The position numbers and the translations under genes are program-made. The notes below the pieces were generated by a model. That model saw only the letters and a list, made by a program, of their open reading frames with translations. It was not told the origin of the DNA and did not search any database. Positions 56,281 to 64,000 of a stretch of 64,000 nucleotides of DNA are shown here, piece by piece; position 1 is the stretch's first letter; every line of letters starts with the position of its first letter. The stretch covers positions 4,305,309 through 4,369,308 of the forward strand of contig NZ_JAINUL010000001.1 of assembly GCF_020639365.1 (NCBI RefSeq), given 5' to 3'. The DNA comes from Streptomyces flavotricini (lineage in GTDB: Bacteria; Actinomycetota; Actinomycetes; Streptomycetales; Streptomycetaceae).

Positions 56281-57036
56281 GTGAGCCAGCCGGAGATGCA
56301 GCCCGAGGGGCCACCCCGGGATCCCCGGGAACCCCGGGAGGAGGGCAGCGGACCGATGGCGGCGGGCGATCTGACCGGCGGACCGTTCCCCCTCGGGGAC
56401 TGGGGCGAGCCGGCCGAGCGGCTGGACGAGCTCTACCGGCGGGTCGAGGCCGATGCGCTGCGCACCGCGGAGTGGTATCTGTCCGACCGGGCGTGGAAGC
56501 GCCGGGGCGCACGGGTGCTGCGGGTCGGCGCGGCGGCCGGGGCGGTGGCCGGGGCCGCGGTCCCGCTGCTGGAGCTGACGGGCTCGGCGCCCGGCGTGGC
56601 CTCGTACGGCTACCTCTCGCTGCTGCTTGCCGCGGCCTGCCTGGCCTGCGACCGGTTCTTCGGGCTGACCTCGGGCTGGATGCGGGACGTGGCGACGGCA
56701 CAGGCGGTGCAGCGCCGTCTGCAGACCCTGCAGTTCGACTGGGCCTCGGAGAACGTACGGGAGGTCCTGGGGCCCACGGAGGGCACGGCGAGCGAGGCTG
56801 CGGACCGCTGTCTGACCGTGCTGCGCCGCTTCTCGGAGGACGTGACGGAGCTGGTGCGGTCCGAGACGGCGGAGTGGATGGTGGAGTTCTCCTCGGGACC
56901 GGCGCCGCTGGTGATGCAGTCGCTCGGCGCCCCGTCCTCCCGGGCCGAGGCGGGCCTTCCCCCGGCCCGTTTCCCCCTCCCCCCGGGAACCCGCCCCAAC
57001 ATGCCCCGCCAGCGCCCGCCGGAGCAGCCCCGCTGA
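56281..57036 (+). CDS. SLATT-like membrane protein
   Basis: 251 residues from GTG 56281 (GAGGGAG 6 nt upstream). An ATG at 56221 with TAGGAAG also has a usable ribosome binding site and would add 20 residues. After a Pro/Glu-rich N-terminus, the helix YRRVEADALRTAEWYLSDRAWKR leads into two membrane helices (GAVAGAAVPLLELTG and GYLSLLLAAACLACDRFFG), then a cytosolic helix (RLQTLQFDWASENVREVLG). This layout is that of the SLATT group, which includes actinobacterial proteins and effector parts of nucleotide-signalling immune systems. No sensor gene is next to it, so immunity is not supported here. The C-terminal 60 residues are Pro-rich. Confidence 0.65.
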   Translation: MSQPEMQPEGPPRDPREPREEGSGPMAAGDLTGGPFPLGDWGEPAERLDELYRRVEADALRTAEWYLSDRAWKRRGARVLRVGAAAGAVAGAAVPLLELTGSAPGVASYGYLSLLLAAACLACDRFFGLTSGWMRDVATAQAVQRRLQTLQFDWASENVREVLGPTEGTASEAADRCLTVLRRFSEDVTELVRSETAEWMVEFSSGPAPLVMQSLGAPSSRAEAGLPPARFPLPPGTRPNMPRQRPPEQPR

Positions 57037-57059
57037 CTCCGGTCCCGCCGGTGCGGGAG

Positions 57060-57083
57060 GGGTCGGGGGCGAGCCCCCGACCC
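57060..57083. terminator. Hairpin between convergent genes
   Basis: GGTCGGGGGC and GCCCCCGACC, separated by GA, form a near-palindrome between the SLATT-like gene and the convergent gene ending at 57092. Confidence 0.7.
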
Positions 57084-57091
57084 GGCGCCGC

Positions 57092-57742
57092 TCAGCTGAA
57101 GATGATCATCGAGCCTTGGCCGAGGCTCCGCGTCGCCGCCGCGTGCAACCCCAGCCACACGTGCCGCTCCCGCGCGAAGGGGCTCTCGTCGTACGGAATC
57201 GGCCCGGCCGGCTCCTCCAGGGACGTGGGCCGTCCCGGCGCCACCGGCGCCACCGGCGGATTCCCCGGGTCGATCCCGATCGCCGGCGCCACCACCATCA
57301 GCTCGCGCAGCAGCCCCTGCGCCGACCCCAGTGGGCCGCCCCCGGCCAACAGCTCCTCATTGGCCAGCGGAGCCGCGAAGTCCACCGGGACGTACGCCCC
57401 GGCGTGGTCGTAGTGCCACACCAGGTGCGACTGCTGCGCCGTCGGCTCGAACATCTCCAGCAGCTGCTCGTAGTCCCCGCCCAGCTCGTCCACCGGTGTC
57501 ACCGGGAGCCCGCAGATCTGCAGCAGGTACGCCCGCCGCAGGAAGTGCAGGGCGTCGTAGTCGAAGCCGGCGACGGGGGCCACGTCCCCGCTCAGGCCCG
57601 GCATGTAGGCGAACACGGGCACCGACGGGAGGCCCGCCTCGCCCAGCGCCTTGTCGTACGAGGCGATCTCTTCCGCGAACGGGTTGTCGGGGCTGTGGCA
57701 CAGCACGTCGACAAGGGGGACCAGCCACAGGTCACAGGCCAA
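57092..57742 (-). CDS. Hypothetical protein, conserved in streptomycetes
   Basis: 216 residues from TTG 57742, with CGGAG 6 nt upstream; the TTG start is uncertain. The protein begins ACDLWLVPLVDVLCHSPDNPF. Further features are PVFAYMPGLSGDV, FDYDALHFLRRAYLLQICG, LVWHYDHAGAYVPVDFA and the tail HAAATRSLGQGSMIIFS. No motif or membrane segment is recognisable. It stands alone between a terminator and a 190-bp gap (57743-57933) that shows no gene. Confidence 0.55.
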   Translation of the reverse strand: MACDLWLVPLVDVLCHSPDNPFAEEIASYDKALGEAGLPSVPVFAYMPGLSGDVAPVAGFDYDALHFLRRAYLLQICGLPVTPVDELGGDYEQLLEMFEPTAQQSHLVWHYDHAGAYVPVDFAAPLANEELLAGGGPLGSAQGLLRELMVVAPAIGIDPGNPPVAPVAPGRPTSLEEPAGPIPYDESPFARERHVWLGLHAAATRSLGQGSMIIFS

Positions 57743-57933
57743 CGCGGGCTCCGATCAGTCGATGCCGCCGATCCGGTCAGCGTAGTGTGCCGAACACCCT
57801 CCGCGAAGGGCTGCGCAGAACCTGGGACGGAGCCCTTGGCGAACCGGGGGCGGAACCCGCGCCCGAACCGGGTCCCCATCAGGCGGAACCCGCGCCGGAG
57901 CCGCCCGCAAGGGGTGTCTCGTGAAGACACGGC

Positions 57934-60492
57934 CTAGACCCGCCCCGGGCCCACCCTCCAGACCCAGACGTCCTCGACCTTCTCCGGCTGCCGACCGATC
58001 AGCTCGCTGATCATGTCCCGCAGCTCCACCCCCCGGTCCTGGAACGGCAGCACGACCGCGCCCGCCTTCCAGAACTCCAGGTCCCGCCGTGCCTGCTCCC
58101 GCCACTGCGGTGTGATCTCCGGCGGCTGCTGCCCGTAGCGGACGTCCCGCAGGAGGTTCGAGAGGTGGCGCGGGGTGGCCCCGTAGATGCCGATCCGGTC
58201 GGGTCCCCAGGGGCCGTTGAAGTAGCCCCCGGCCAGCCGGAACCCGAAGTCCGCCTCGACCTGCCAGTGCAGCGCGTCAGCCTGTCCCGGGTCCGGCAGC
58301 GGTACCGGGACGAGCGCTTCGCCGTCCTTGACGTAGCCCTTCCAGGCCCCCGAGGTGATGAACGCCGGCACCGGCGCCCGCTCCCGTACGGCCAGCGGCA
58401 GCGGCAGCACCGGAATCAGCGCCGCCGCCACCGCGAGGAGGCCGAGCGTGCGCAGCTCGCGCGTGCGCATCCGTACGATCCGGTCCAGCGCGAGCGCGAG
58501 CAGCACGCCCAGTACGGGGGCGCACACCATCGCCACGCGCCCCTCGATCACCGACTCGAACAGCGGCAGCTTCACCATCAGCCGCCAGGGCCCTGGCAGC
58601 ACGACGTCCGTACGCGGGACGGGCACCCAGGGACCGAGGGACAGCGCCAGCGCCACGGCGCCGGTGATCGCGAGTGCGCGGACCACCCTGCGGCGCCACA
58701 TCCACACGCACACGGCCACGCCGAGCGCCAGCAGCGGCCAGCCGTAGAAGGCGTTCTGCTCGGTGGTGTTCAGGGAGAGCCGCCCGGCCGTCTCGGCGTC
58801 GCCGAAGAGCGAGCGGGCCGCGTACTCGACCAGGGCGCGCGGGCTGTTGCCCGCGTTGTCCCCGTGGAGCACCGAGTGGTAACTCTGCGGGCCGAAGAAC
58901 TGCCAGTACAGCGGGAAGATCAGCAGCGGTACGCAGACGCCCGCGGCGATGACCACGCCGAGGCCCAGCGGCCGTGCGGCCGCGAGCGCGCGCCGCCGGT
59001 CGACCAGCAGGTACGCCAGCGAGAAGACCAGCATGCCGAGCGCGGCGATGAGCAGCGGCTCCTCGCCGAGGAAGATCTGGTACGTGGCGAACAGGCCCAG
59101 CAGGACCCCGTCGCGGACCACGTTCCGGCCCTCGCACAGGCGCAGGGCCCGGTCGATGATCAGCGGGAGCACGAAGAGGACGACGAAGTTCGGGTGACCG
59201 TTCGCGTGCGAGACCATCGGCGGCGCGAACGCGGCGAGCGCGCCGCCCGCGGCGGCGGCCCAGCGGCTCTCCACGAGGCGACGGCGGATCAGCCAGTACC
59301 AGGTCCAGGCGCTGGCGGCCATGCCGAGCGTGAGGACGAGCGCGAAGGTGACCGTCTCGCCGAACAGGAGCGTGACCGGGATCAGCGGGACGGTCAGGCC
59401 GAGCATGGTGGCGTTCGCCATCAGGTTCACGCCGTCGGGCATGCCCTGGGCCAGGGTGAAGAGCGGATTGCGCAGGTGGGTGATGTTGTCGGTGGCGACG
59501 CCGACGAACCACTCCCACTGGTTCTGGTCCTGGAGCGCGTCCTTGAGGTAGCGGCCGTCGAGGTCCGCCCACAGGCCGTGGAAGACGTACACGGAGAGGG
59601 CGATGAAGACGGCGGCGACGGCGAGGCCGCCGGAGTTCAGCCGGAAGAGCTCCTTCAGGGCACGGCGCCGGTCGCCCGTGGCCGCGGCCGCGGCTGCGGC
59701 TGTGGCTGTGGCTGCGGTCCGGCGGGGGCGGGCGGGCGGCTTCGGGGTGCGGCGGACCGGTACCTCCGCCACGTGCCAGCCCTGGCGGCGCACCCAGCGC
59801 AGCACCTCGGCGTCGATGGCCGGGCCGTCGAGGACGGAGGCGCCGAAGGCGGCGCGCGCCCGGTCCCCGTCGAAGAGGGCGAAGCCGCAGGTGTCGGCGC
59901 GGAAGCCCGGCATCCCGGGGATGCCCAGGGCGCGGACCAGGCGGTTTCCCGTCCGGCCGAGGACGGCGGCCGGGGCCGGGTCCTCGTGGCTCCCGTGGCT
60001 CCCGTGGCTCCCGTGGTTCTCCTCGCCGAGTGCCTGTTCCAGGCGGTCCAGCTCGGCCGGCGGGGTGCGGGGCCCGGCGTCGGCCAGCAGCACCCGCTCT
60101 CCGGCGGAGGCGAGGACTCCGGCGCGCAGCGCGGCGCCCCGGCCGCGGTGGTCCTCGGAGCGGATCAGCCGGATCCGGGGCTCGTCGGCGGCCGCGGCCT
60201 CGACGAGGTCGGCGGTGGCGTCGGTGGAGGCGTCGTCGACGACGACGAGCTCCCAGTCGCCGGGGCCGCTGCCGAGGCGGGCGTCCAGGTGGGCGCGGAA
60301 GGCGTCGAGGGCCGGGCCGATCCGCTGCGCGTCCTCGTGGGCGGGGATGACGACGGAGAGCCCGACGGCGCCCAGCCAGGGGGCGGCCGCGGCCGGTTCG
60401 CCCGCGACCCTCTCGCCGGTCGCTCGGGCTCCGCCGGTCGCTCGGCTCCCGCCGGCCGCTTCGGTCTCGCCGGTCGCGGCCGTGTCGGTCAT
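57934..60492 (-). CDS. GT-A glycosyltransferase fused to GT-C-type membrane glycosyltransferase
   Basis: 852 residues from ATG 60492, overlapping the GntR gene stop (ATGA). Residues about 40-270 are a family-2 (DPM1/GT-A) glycosyltransferase: LSVVIPAHEDAQRIGPAL, WELVVVDDASTDATADLV and VLLADAGPRTPP (DxD-like DAG). From about 300 on, at least ten hydrophobic helices form a GT-C or YfhO-type integral membrane part (for example FIALSVYVFHGLWADL, MLGLTVPLIPVTLLFG, LGVLLALALDRIV) and a periplasmic end ending VEDVWVWRVGPGRV. DPM1-like plus GT-C is expected for polyprenol-phosphate sugar synthesis and transfer onto cell-wall glycans. Near the GT-A core there is a tandem (GSH)n stretch (about residues 161-168). 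Confidence 0.8.
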   Translation of the reverse strand: MTDTAATGETEAAGGSRATGGARATGERVAGEPAAAAPWLGAVGLSVVIPAHEDAQRIGPALDAFRAHLDARLGSGPGDWELVVVDDASTDATADLVEAAAADEPRIRLIRSEDHRGRGAALRAGVLASAGERVLLADAGPRTPPAELDRLEQALGEENHGSHGSHGSHEDPAPAAVLGRTGNRLVRALGIPGMPGFRADTCGFALFDGDRARAAFGASVLDGPAIDAEVLRWVRRQGWHVAEVPVRRTPKPPARPRRTAATATAAAAAAATGDRRRALKELFRLNSGGLAVAAVFIALSVYVFHGLWADLDGRYLKDALQDQNQWEWFVGVATDNITHLRNPLFTLAQGMPDGVNLMANATMLGLTVPLIPVTLLFGETVTFALVLTLGMAASAWTWYWLIRRRLVESRWAAAAGGALAAFAPPMVSHANGHPNFVVLFVLPLIIDRALRLCEGRNVVRDGVLLGLFATYQIFLGEEPLLIAALGMLVFSLAYLLVDRRRALAAARPLGLGVVIAAGVCVPLLIFPLYWQFFGPQSYHSVLHGDNAGNSPRALVEYAARSLFGDAETAGRLSLNTTEQNAFYGWPLLALGVAVCVWMWRRRVVRALAITGAVALALSLGPWVPVPRTDVVLPGPWRLMVKLPLFESVIEGRVAMVCAPVLGVLLALALDRIVRMRTRELRTLGLLAVAAALIPVLPLPLAVRERAPVPAFITSGAWKGYVKDGEALVPVPLPDPGQADALHWQVEADFGFRLAGGYFNGPWGPDRIGIYGATPRHLSNLLRDVRYGQQPPEITPQWREQARRDLEFWKAGAVVLPFQDRGVELRDMISELIGRQPEKVEDVWVWRVGPGRV

Positions 60493-61169
60493 GCGCCGAC
60501 CGCCTTGAGCCCCGCGGCCCAGTCCAGCCCGTGCTGGTTGTACGCGTACACGAGGCGTCGTACCTCGTCGGCGTCGGCCCGGGTCACCGCGTCCACCAGC
60601 TCGTTGTGGCCGGACCACAGTCCGGTGTGCAGGTCCGGCGCGGCCTTCAGGTGCGGTACGGCGAAGACCCAGCACTGCACCCGGATGCGGTGCAGGAACT
60701 CCGAGATGTACGTATTGCCGACCAGCCCGCTCAGCTCCCTCCAGAAGCGCAGGTCGTAGCCGATCAGCACTTCGAGGGAACCGCTCTGCGCGGCCCTGCA
60801 CGCCTCCTCGGCACGACGGCGCACCGACACCAGCAATTCGCCGGAGCCGGGCGCGGTGCCGCGCTCGACGAGCCGCCGGAAGATCCCGTCCACTATGAGC
60901 GTACGGGCCTCGATCATGCCCCGGTAGTCGTCCACGGAGAAGACGCGCACGCGAAAGCCCCGGTGCTGGACCGATTCCAGCAGCCCCTGGGCCGAGAGGT
61001 CGACCAGTGCCTCGCGTACGGGGGTCGCGGAGACCTCGTACTGCTCGGCGATCTGCTTGACCGTGAACTCGGTGCCCGGCGGCAGGCGTCCCGCCAGCAC
61101 CTCGTCGCGCAGCGCGTCCGCGATCTGCTGGCGAAGTGTGTTGCGGGTGACAGCGCCGCTGCCTGGCAT
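60489..61169 (-). CDS. GntR-family regulator with FCD domain
   Basis: 226 residues. The winged helix (TLRQQIADALRDEVLAGRLP, VKQIAEQYEVSATPVREALV) is followed by an all-helical FCD-type ligand domain (IEARTLIVDGIFRRLVE; the metal/acid-binding His/Asp positions DLRFWRELSGL and HNELVDAVT). ATG 61169 is preceded by GAGGAGACGG. As the first gene of a unit with the glycosyltransferase (4-nt overlap), it may control that gene. The ligand is unknown, probably a small organic acid by family. Confidence 0.85.
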   Translation of the reverse strand: MPGSGAVTRNTLRQQIADALRDEVLAGRLPPGTEFTVKQIAEQYEVSATPVREALVDLSAQGLLESVQHRGFRVRVFSVDDYRGMIEARTLIVDGIFRRLVERGTAPGSGELLVSVRRRAEEACRAAQSGSLEVLIGYDLRFWRELSGLVGNTYISEFLHRIRVQCWVFAVPHLKAAPDLHTGLWSGHNELVDAVTRADADEVRRLVYAYNQHGLDWAAGLKAVGA

Positions 61170-61268
61170 AGGGGTCCGTCTCCTCAGTAGAACTTTCGGA
61201 CACCTTAGGCCAGGCAGCGAGGCCGAAACCGATCGAACGCCGGTGGCGTGCGTCTCGCGCGCCCCCGG

Positions 61269-62651
61269 TCAGGCGGAGGTGGTGTGCCGGTCCGCGACCG
61301 TCAGCGCCTCGTCCAGCAGGGCCAGGCCCTCCTTGGCCTCCGCCTCCGTGATGGTGCACGGCGGCACGACGTGCGTCCGGTTCATGTTCACGAAGGGCCA
61401 CAGGCCGGAGGCCTTGCAGGCCGCCGCGAATTCGGCCATCGGCGCGTTGTCGGCCCCGGCCGCGTTGTACGGGACGAGCGGCTCGCGCGTCTCCTTGTCG
61501 CGTACGAGCTCCAGCGCCCAGAACGCGCCGAGGCCCCGGACCTCGCCGACCGACGGGTGCCGCTCGGCGATCTCGGCGAGCGCCGGGCCGATGACGTTCG
61601 CGCCGAGGTGGGCGGCGTGCTCGACGACGCCCTCCTCCTCCATGGCGTTGATCGTCGCCACGGCGGCGGCGCAGGCCAGGGGGTGGCCGGAGTACGTCAG
61701 GCCGCCGGGGTAGGGGCGGGTGGCGAAGGTCTCGGCGATGGCGCCGGAGATGGCGACGCCGCCGAGCGGCACGTACCCGCTGTTCACGCCCTTGGCGAAG
61801 GTGATCAGGTCGGGGGTGACGTCCCAGTGCTGGGCGGCGAACCACTTGCCGGTGCGGCCGAAGCCGGACATGACCTCGTCGAGGATGAAGACGATGCCGT
61901 GGCGGTCGCAGAGCTCGCGCACGCCCGCGAGGTAGCCGGCCGGCGGGGTCATGATCCCGGCGGTGCCGGGCACGCTCTCCAGGATGATCGCGGCGATGGT
62001 CGCCGGGCCCTCGAAGGCGATGGTGTCGGCGAGGTGCGCGAGGGCCCGCTCGCACTCCTCGGCTTCGGTGGTGGCGTGGAACGGCGAGCGGTAGAGGAAC
62101 GGGCCCCAGAAGTGCACGACCCCGGCGGCGGCCGTGTCGGAGGGCCAGCGGCGCGGGTCGCCGGTCAGGTTGATCGCGGCGGCGGTGGCCCCGTGGTACG
62201 AGCGGTAGGTGGAGAGCACCTTCTGCCGGCCCGTGTGCAGACGGGCCATGCGGACGGCGTTCTCGACGGCCTCGGCGCCGCCGTTGGTGAAGAAGACCTT
62301 GTCCAGGTCGCCCGGGGTCCGCTCGGCGATGAGGCGTGCGGCCTCGGAGCGGACGTCGACGGCGAAGCCGGGCGCCAGGGTGCAGAGCCGGGCGGCCTGC
62401 TCCTGGATGGCGGCGACGACCTTGGGGTGCTGGTGGCCGATGTTGGTGTTCACCAGCTGGGAGGCGAAGTCGAGGTAGCGGTTGCCGTCGTAGTCCCAGA
62501 AGTACGACCCCTCGGCCCCGGCGACGGCGAGCGGGTCGATCAGGGCCTGGGCGGACCAGGAGTGGAAGACGTGGGCGCGGTCGGCGGCCTTGACGGAGGC
62601 GCCGGTGGCCGCGATGTCTGCGGGGTTGCCCGTGGTGACGTGAGGGGTCAT
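61269..62651 (-). CDS. Class III PLP-dependent aminotransferase
   Basis: 460 residues. PLP-binding features are FTNGGAEAVENAVRMAR, SYHGATAAAINLTGD, FILDEVMSGFGRTGKWF (Asp for pyridine nitrogen) and the Schiff-base Lys in ITFAKGVNSGYVPLGG. The C-terminal WPFVNMNRTHVVPP carries the substrate-carboxylate region. It is a class III (omega/taurine-pyruvate type) aminotransferase; the partner substrates are not clear from sequence. Divergent from the DJ-1/MarR pair at 62815. Confidence 0.85.
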   Translation of the reverse strand: MTPHVTTGNPADIAATGASVKAADRAHVFHSWSAQALIDPLAVAGAEGSYFWDYDGNRYLDFASQLVNTNIGHQHPKVVAAIQEQAARLCTLAPGFAVDVRSEAARLIAERTPGDLDKVFFTNGGAEAVENAVRMARLHTGRQKVLSTYRSYHGATAAAINLTGDPRRWPSDTAAAGVVHFWGPFLYRSPFHATTEAEECERALAHLADTIAFEGPATIAAIILESVPGTAGIMTPPAGYLAGVRELCDRHGIVFILDEVMSGFGRTGKWFAAQHWDVTPDLITFAKGVNSGYVPLGGVAISGAIAETFATRPYPGGLTYSGHPLACAAAVATINAMEEEGVVEHAAHLGANVIGPALAEIAERHPSVGEVRGLGAFWALELVRDKETREPLVPYNAAGADNAPMAEFAAACKASGLWPFVNMNRTHVVPPCTITEAEAKEGLALLDEALTVADRHTTSA

Positions 62652-62756
62652 GCGGCCACGCTAAAAGTGCGCAGGTGGGAAGGGATATCGGCGGACTGTC
62701 TGCGGGTGGGGGCCGGGCCTCGGCAGTCTGTCGCCGCGGAAGGGGAACGAGGTGAT

Positions 62757-62791
62757 TGACAGCACACTGTCGAAGTGACAGCCTACTGTCA
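62757..62791. promoter_or_regulatory. Two adjacent palindromes, likely operator of the MarR regulator
   Basis: TGACAG-CACA-CTGTCG at 62757-62772 and the perfect TGACAG-CCTA-CTGTCA at 62776-62791, with 19-bp offset. They lie between divergent genes, upstream of the DJ-1/MarR operon. MarR dimers typically bind such palindromes. TTGACA at 62756-62761 overlaps the first one and could be a -35 box, so binding would block transcription. Confidence 0.6.
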
Positions 62792-62814
62792 TGTCGATGG
62801 AAGAGGCGATGACG

Positions 62815-63498
62815 ATGAAGACGACCGGGACGACGCCCGCTCCCTCCGCTACCTCCGCCCCCTGTGTTCCCTCCGCTCCCACCCCCCGGCCGGTGCACCT
62901 CGCGGTGTACGACACGTACGCGGACTGGGAAACCGGCCACACCACCGCGCACCTGACCCAGCGCGGACACCGGGTCCGTACGGTCGGCTTCGCCGCCGGA
63001 GCGTCCGTCACCACCATGGGCGGCGTGCGCATCCAGCCCGACCTGGCCCTCGCGGACCTCTCGCCCGAGGACTCCTCCCTCCTCATCCTGACCGGCGCCT
63101 CGCTGTGGGACTCCGGCGACGAGCTGGCCCCCTTCGCGGCGAAGGCGCGTGAGTTCCTGGCGGCCGGGGTACCCGTCGCCGCGATCTGCGGAGCCACGGC
63201 CGGCCTGGCCCGGGAAGGCCTGCTCGACGCGTACGCCCACACCAGCGCGGCCGCCGCGTACCTGGCCCGGCAGCCGGGCTACGCGGGCACCGGGCGGTAC
63301 GTCGAAGCCGACGCGGTGACGGACGGCGACCTGATCACGGCGGGCCCGACGGAGCCGGTCGCCTTCGCCCGGGAGGTCTTCGCCCGGCTGGACGTCTACG
63401 GGCCGGAGGTGCTCGACGCCTGGTACCGGCTCTTCCACGACTCGGACGCGAGCGCGTTCCCGGTGCTGATGGCGGCGGCGGAGCGTGGCGATGCCTGA
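62815..63498 (+). CDS. DJ-1/PfpI-family protein (class I glutaminase-like fold)
   Basis: 227 residues from ATG 62815, with GGAAGAGG 8 nt upstream; starts at 62791 and 62809 are possible, but the first would overlap the operator. Residues 25-210 form the DJ-1/PfpI fold, with the nucleophile Cys in PVAAICGATAGLAR and the Glu of the elbow in DWETGH (VYDTYADWETG). It may be a stress-related hydrolase, chaperone or glyoxalase; the family is functionally diverse. The N-terminal 25 residues are Thr/Pro/Ala-rich. The stop overlaps the MarR start by 8 nt. Confidence 0.85.
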   Translation: MKTTGTTPAPSATSAPCVPSAPTPRPVHLAVYDTYADWETGHTTAHLTQRGHRVRTVGFAAGASVTTMGGVRIQPDLALADLSPEDSSLLILTGASLWDSGDELAPFAAKAREFLAAGVPVAAICGATAGLAREGLLDAYAHTSAAAAYLARQPGYAGTGRYVEADAVTDGDLITAGPTEPVAFAREVFARLDVYGPEVLDAWYRLFHDSDASAFPVLMAAAERGDA

Positions 63499-64000
63499 GG
63501 TCTCCGCTTCGTCGGCACGGGACCGGCAGGACCGGCAGGAGCTGCAGGAGCTGCAGGACCTGCTGAGCCGCACCGCGCTGGGGGTGTTCGGCCTGAACGG
63601 CCGGTTCCTCGCGATCTCCGAGGAGCTGGCCGGGCCCGCCGGGCTGACCGCGGCCTGGTGGCAGGTGCTGGGGGCGGTACTCCGGGAGCCGCTGCCGGTG
63701 GCGGGGATCGCCCGGGCCATGGGCATCACGCGGCAGAGCGTCCAGCGCATCGCGGACCTGCTGGTGGGGAAGGGCCTCGCGGAGTACGTCCCGAACCCCG
63801 CCCACCGGCGCGCGAAGCTGCTGCGCCCGACGGAGGAGGGACGTGCCGCCGTCGCCCGCATCACCCCGGCCCACGCCGTCCTGGCCACCCGCCTCGCGGA
63901 CCAGCTGGGCGAGGCGGGATTCAGGGAGACGGTCGAGGTACTCGACCGTCTCACGAAGGCGCTGGACACCCTGCTCGCCGAGGGATCCGGCGCCGCCGAC
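63491..64000 (+). CDS. MarR-family regulator (runs out of the window)
   Basis: The frame from ATG 63491 stays open to base 64000 (170 codons) and continues beyond. The N-terminus has a short repeat (DRQDRQELQELQDLL). The winged-helix core is WWQVLGAVLREPLPVAGIARAM, GITRQSVQRIADLLVGKGLAEYVP and the wing HRRAKLLRPTEEGRAAV. It overlaps the DJ-1-like gene and, with that gene, is probably autoregulated through the palindromes at 62757-62791. Multiple-antibiotic or redox responses are typical, but the ligand is unknown. Confidence 0.88.
   Translation, partial: MPEVSASSARDRQDRQELQELQDLLSRTALGVFGLNGRFLAISEELAGPAGLTAAWWQVLGAVLREPLPVAGIARAMGITRQSVQRIADLLVGKGLAEYVPNPAHRRAKLLRPTEEGRAAVARITPAHAVLATRLADQLGEAGFRETVEVLDRLTKALDTLLAEGSGAAD

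Noticed and set aside
57934..63969. A 2011-codon open frame on the minus strand
   Set aside because: Only the part from 60492 down is the glycosyltransferase gene. The upstream half runs through the GntR gene, the aminotransferase gene and the oppositely oriented DJ-1/MarR genes in another frame; it has no family match and reflects high GC content.
1..64000. CRISPR array, insertion sequence or prophage
   Set aside because: No regularly spaced identical repeats, transposase genes or integrase were found. The holin-like gene at 474-932 stands alone.

Overview
The window is a high-GC actinobacterial chromosome segment, almost certainly Streptomyces: strong third-position GC bias, GTG and TTG starts, a WhiB-family gene of the WblA type, a Crp/ArsA-pair/WblA/penicillin-binding-protein neighbourhood and an ask-asd-ECF sigma-recR-ybaB neighbourhood. 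From memory both blocks also occur in this order in Streptomyces coelicolor (around SCO3571-3580 and SCO3613-3619).

Layout. 1-16480: conserved core genes (end of nhaA, holin-like protein, hydrolase, MarP-type protease, Nudix, nth, crp, a Nudix/MBL/L7-L12-like operon, RidA, two ArsA-type ATPases, wblA, a bifunctional PBP, a YqeY-like protein, a metallophosphoesterase and tRNA-Pro). 16505-42946: a biosynthetic island. 43519-64000: core again (cytosine-deaminase-like enzyme, small basic proteins, S9 peptidase, SURF1, sigma factor, asd, ask, recR, ybaB, SLATT-like protein, a GT-A/GT-C fusion, GntR, aminotransferase, DJ-1/PfpI and the start of a MarR gene).

The island is a phosphonate-hydrazide gene cluster. 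Its 18 central genes match the family set and order A to R that I recall for fosfazinomycin (fzm). They include a PEP phosphomutase with its diagnostic EDK-x5-NS motif, a phosphonopyruvate decarboxylase, an O-methyltransferase, a non-haem iron oxygenase, an N-methyltransferase and an aminoacyl-tRNA-type transferase. A complete nitrous-acid/acetylhydrazine module follows: CreE-like flavoenzyme, CreD-like lyase, glutamine-synthetase-like ligase, amidase, FzmP-like protein, GNAT and adenylosuccinate-lyase homologue. Plus-strand genes (17246-27693) make and decorate the phosphonate and assemble the product. The convergent minus-strand operon (42946 to 27737) makes the hydrazine synthon and carries export, a kinase, a SARP regulator, a PqqD-like protein and a nucleotidyltransferase.

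The most interesting observation is a 22-codon gene (17246-17314) with a strong Shine-Dalgarno directly upstream of the asparagine-synthetase-like fzmA. Its peptide ends in Val-Arg, and fosfazinomycin A is a Val-Arg hydrazide. A hairpin separates it from fzmA, and the same cluster encodes a PqqD-like (RRE-type) peptide chaperone. I infer that the arginine may be supplied by a ribosomal scaffold peptide whose C-terminal carboxylate is activated by FzmA and loaded with hydrazine. Two TTA codons (in fzmF and fzmP) and 11-bp direct repeats upstream of the peptide gene suggest bldA and SARP control.
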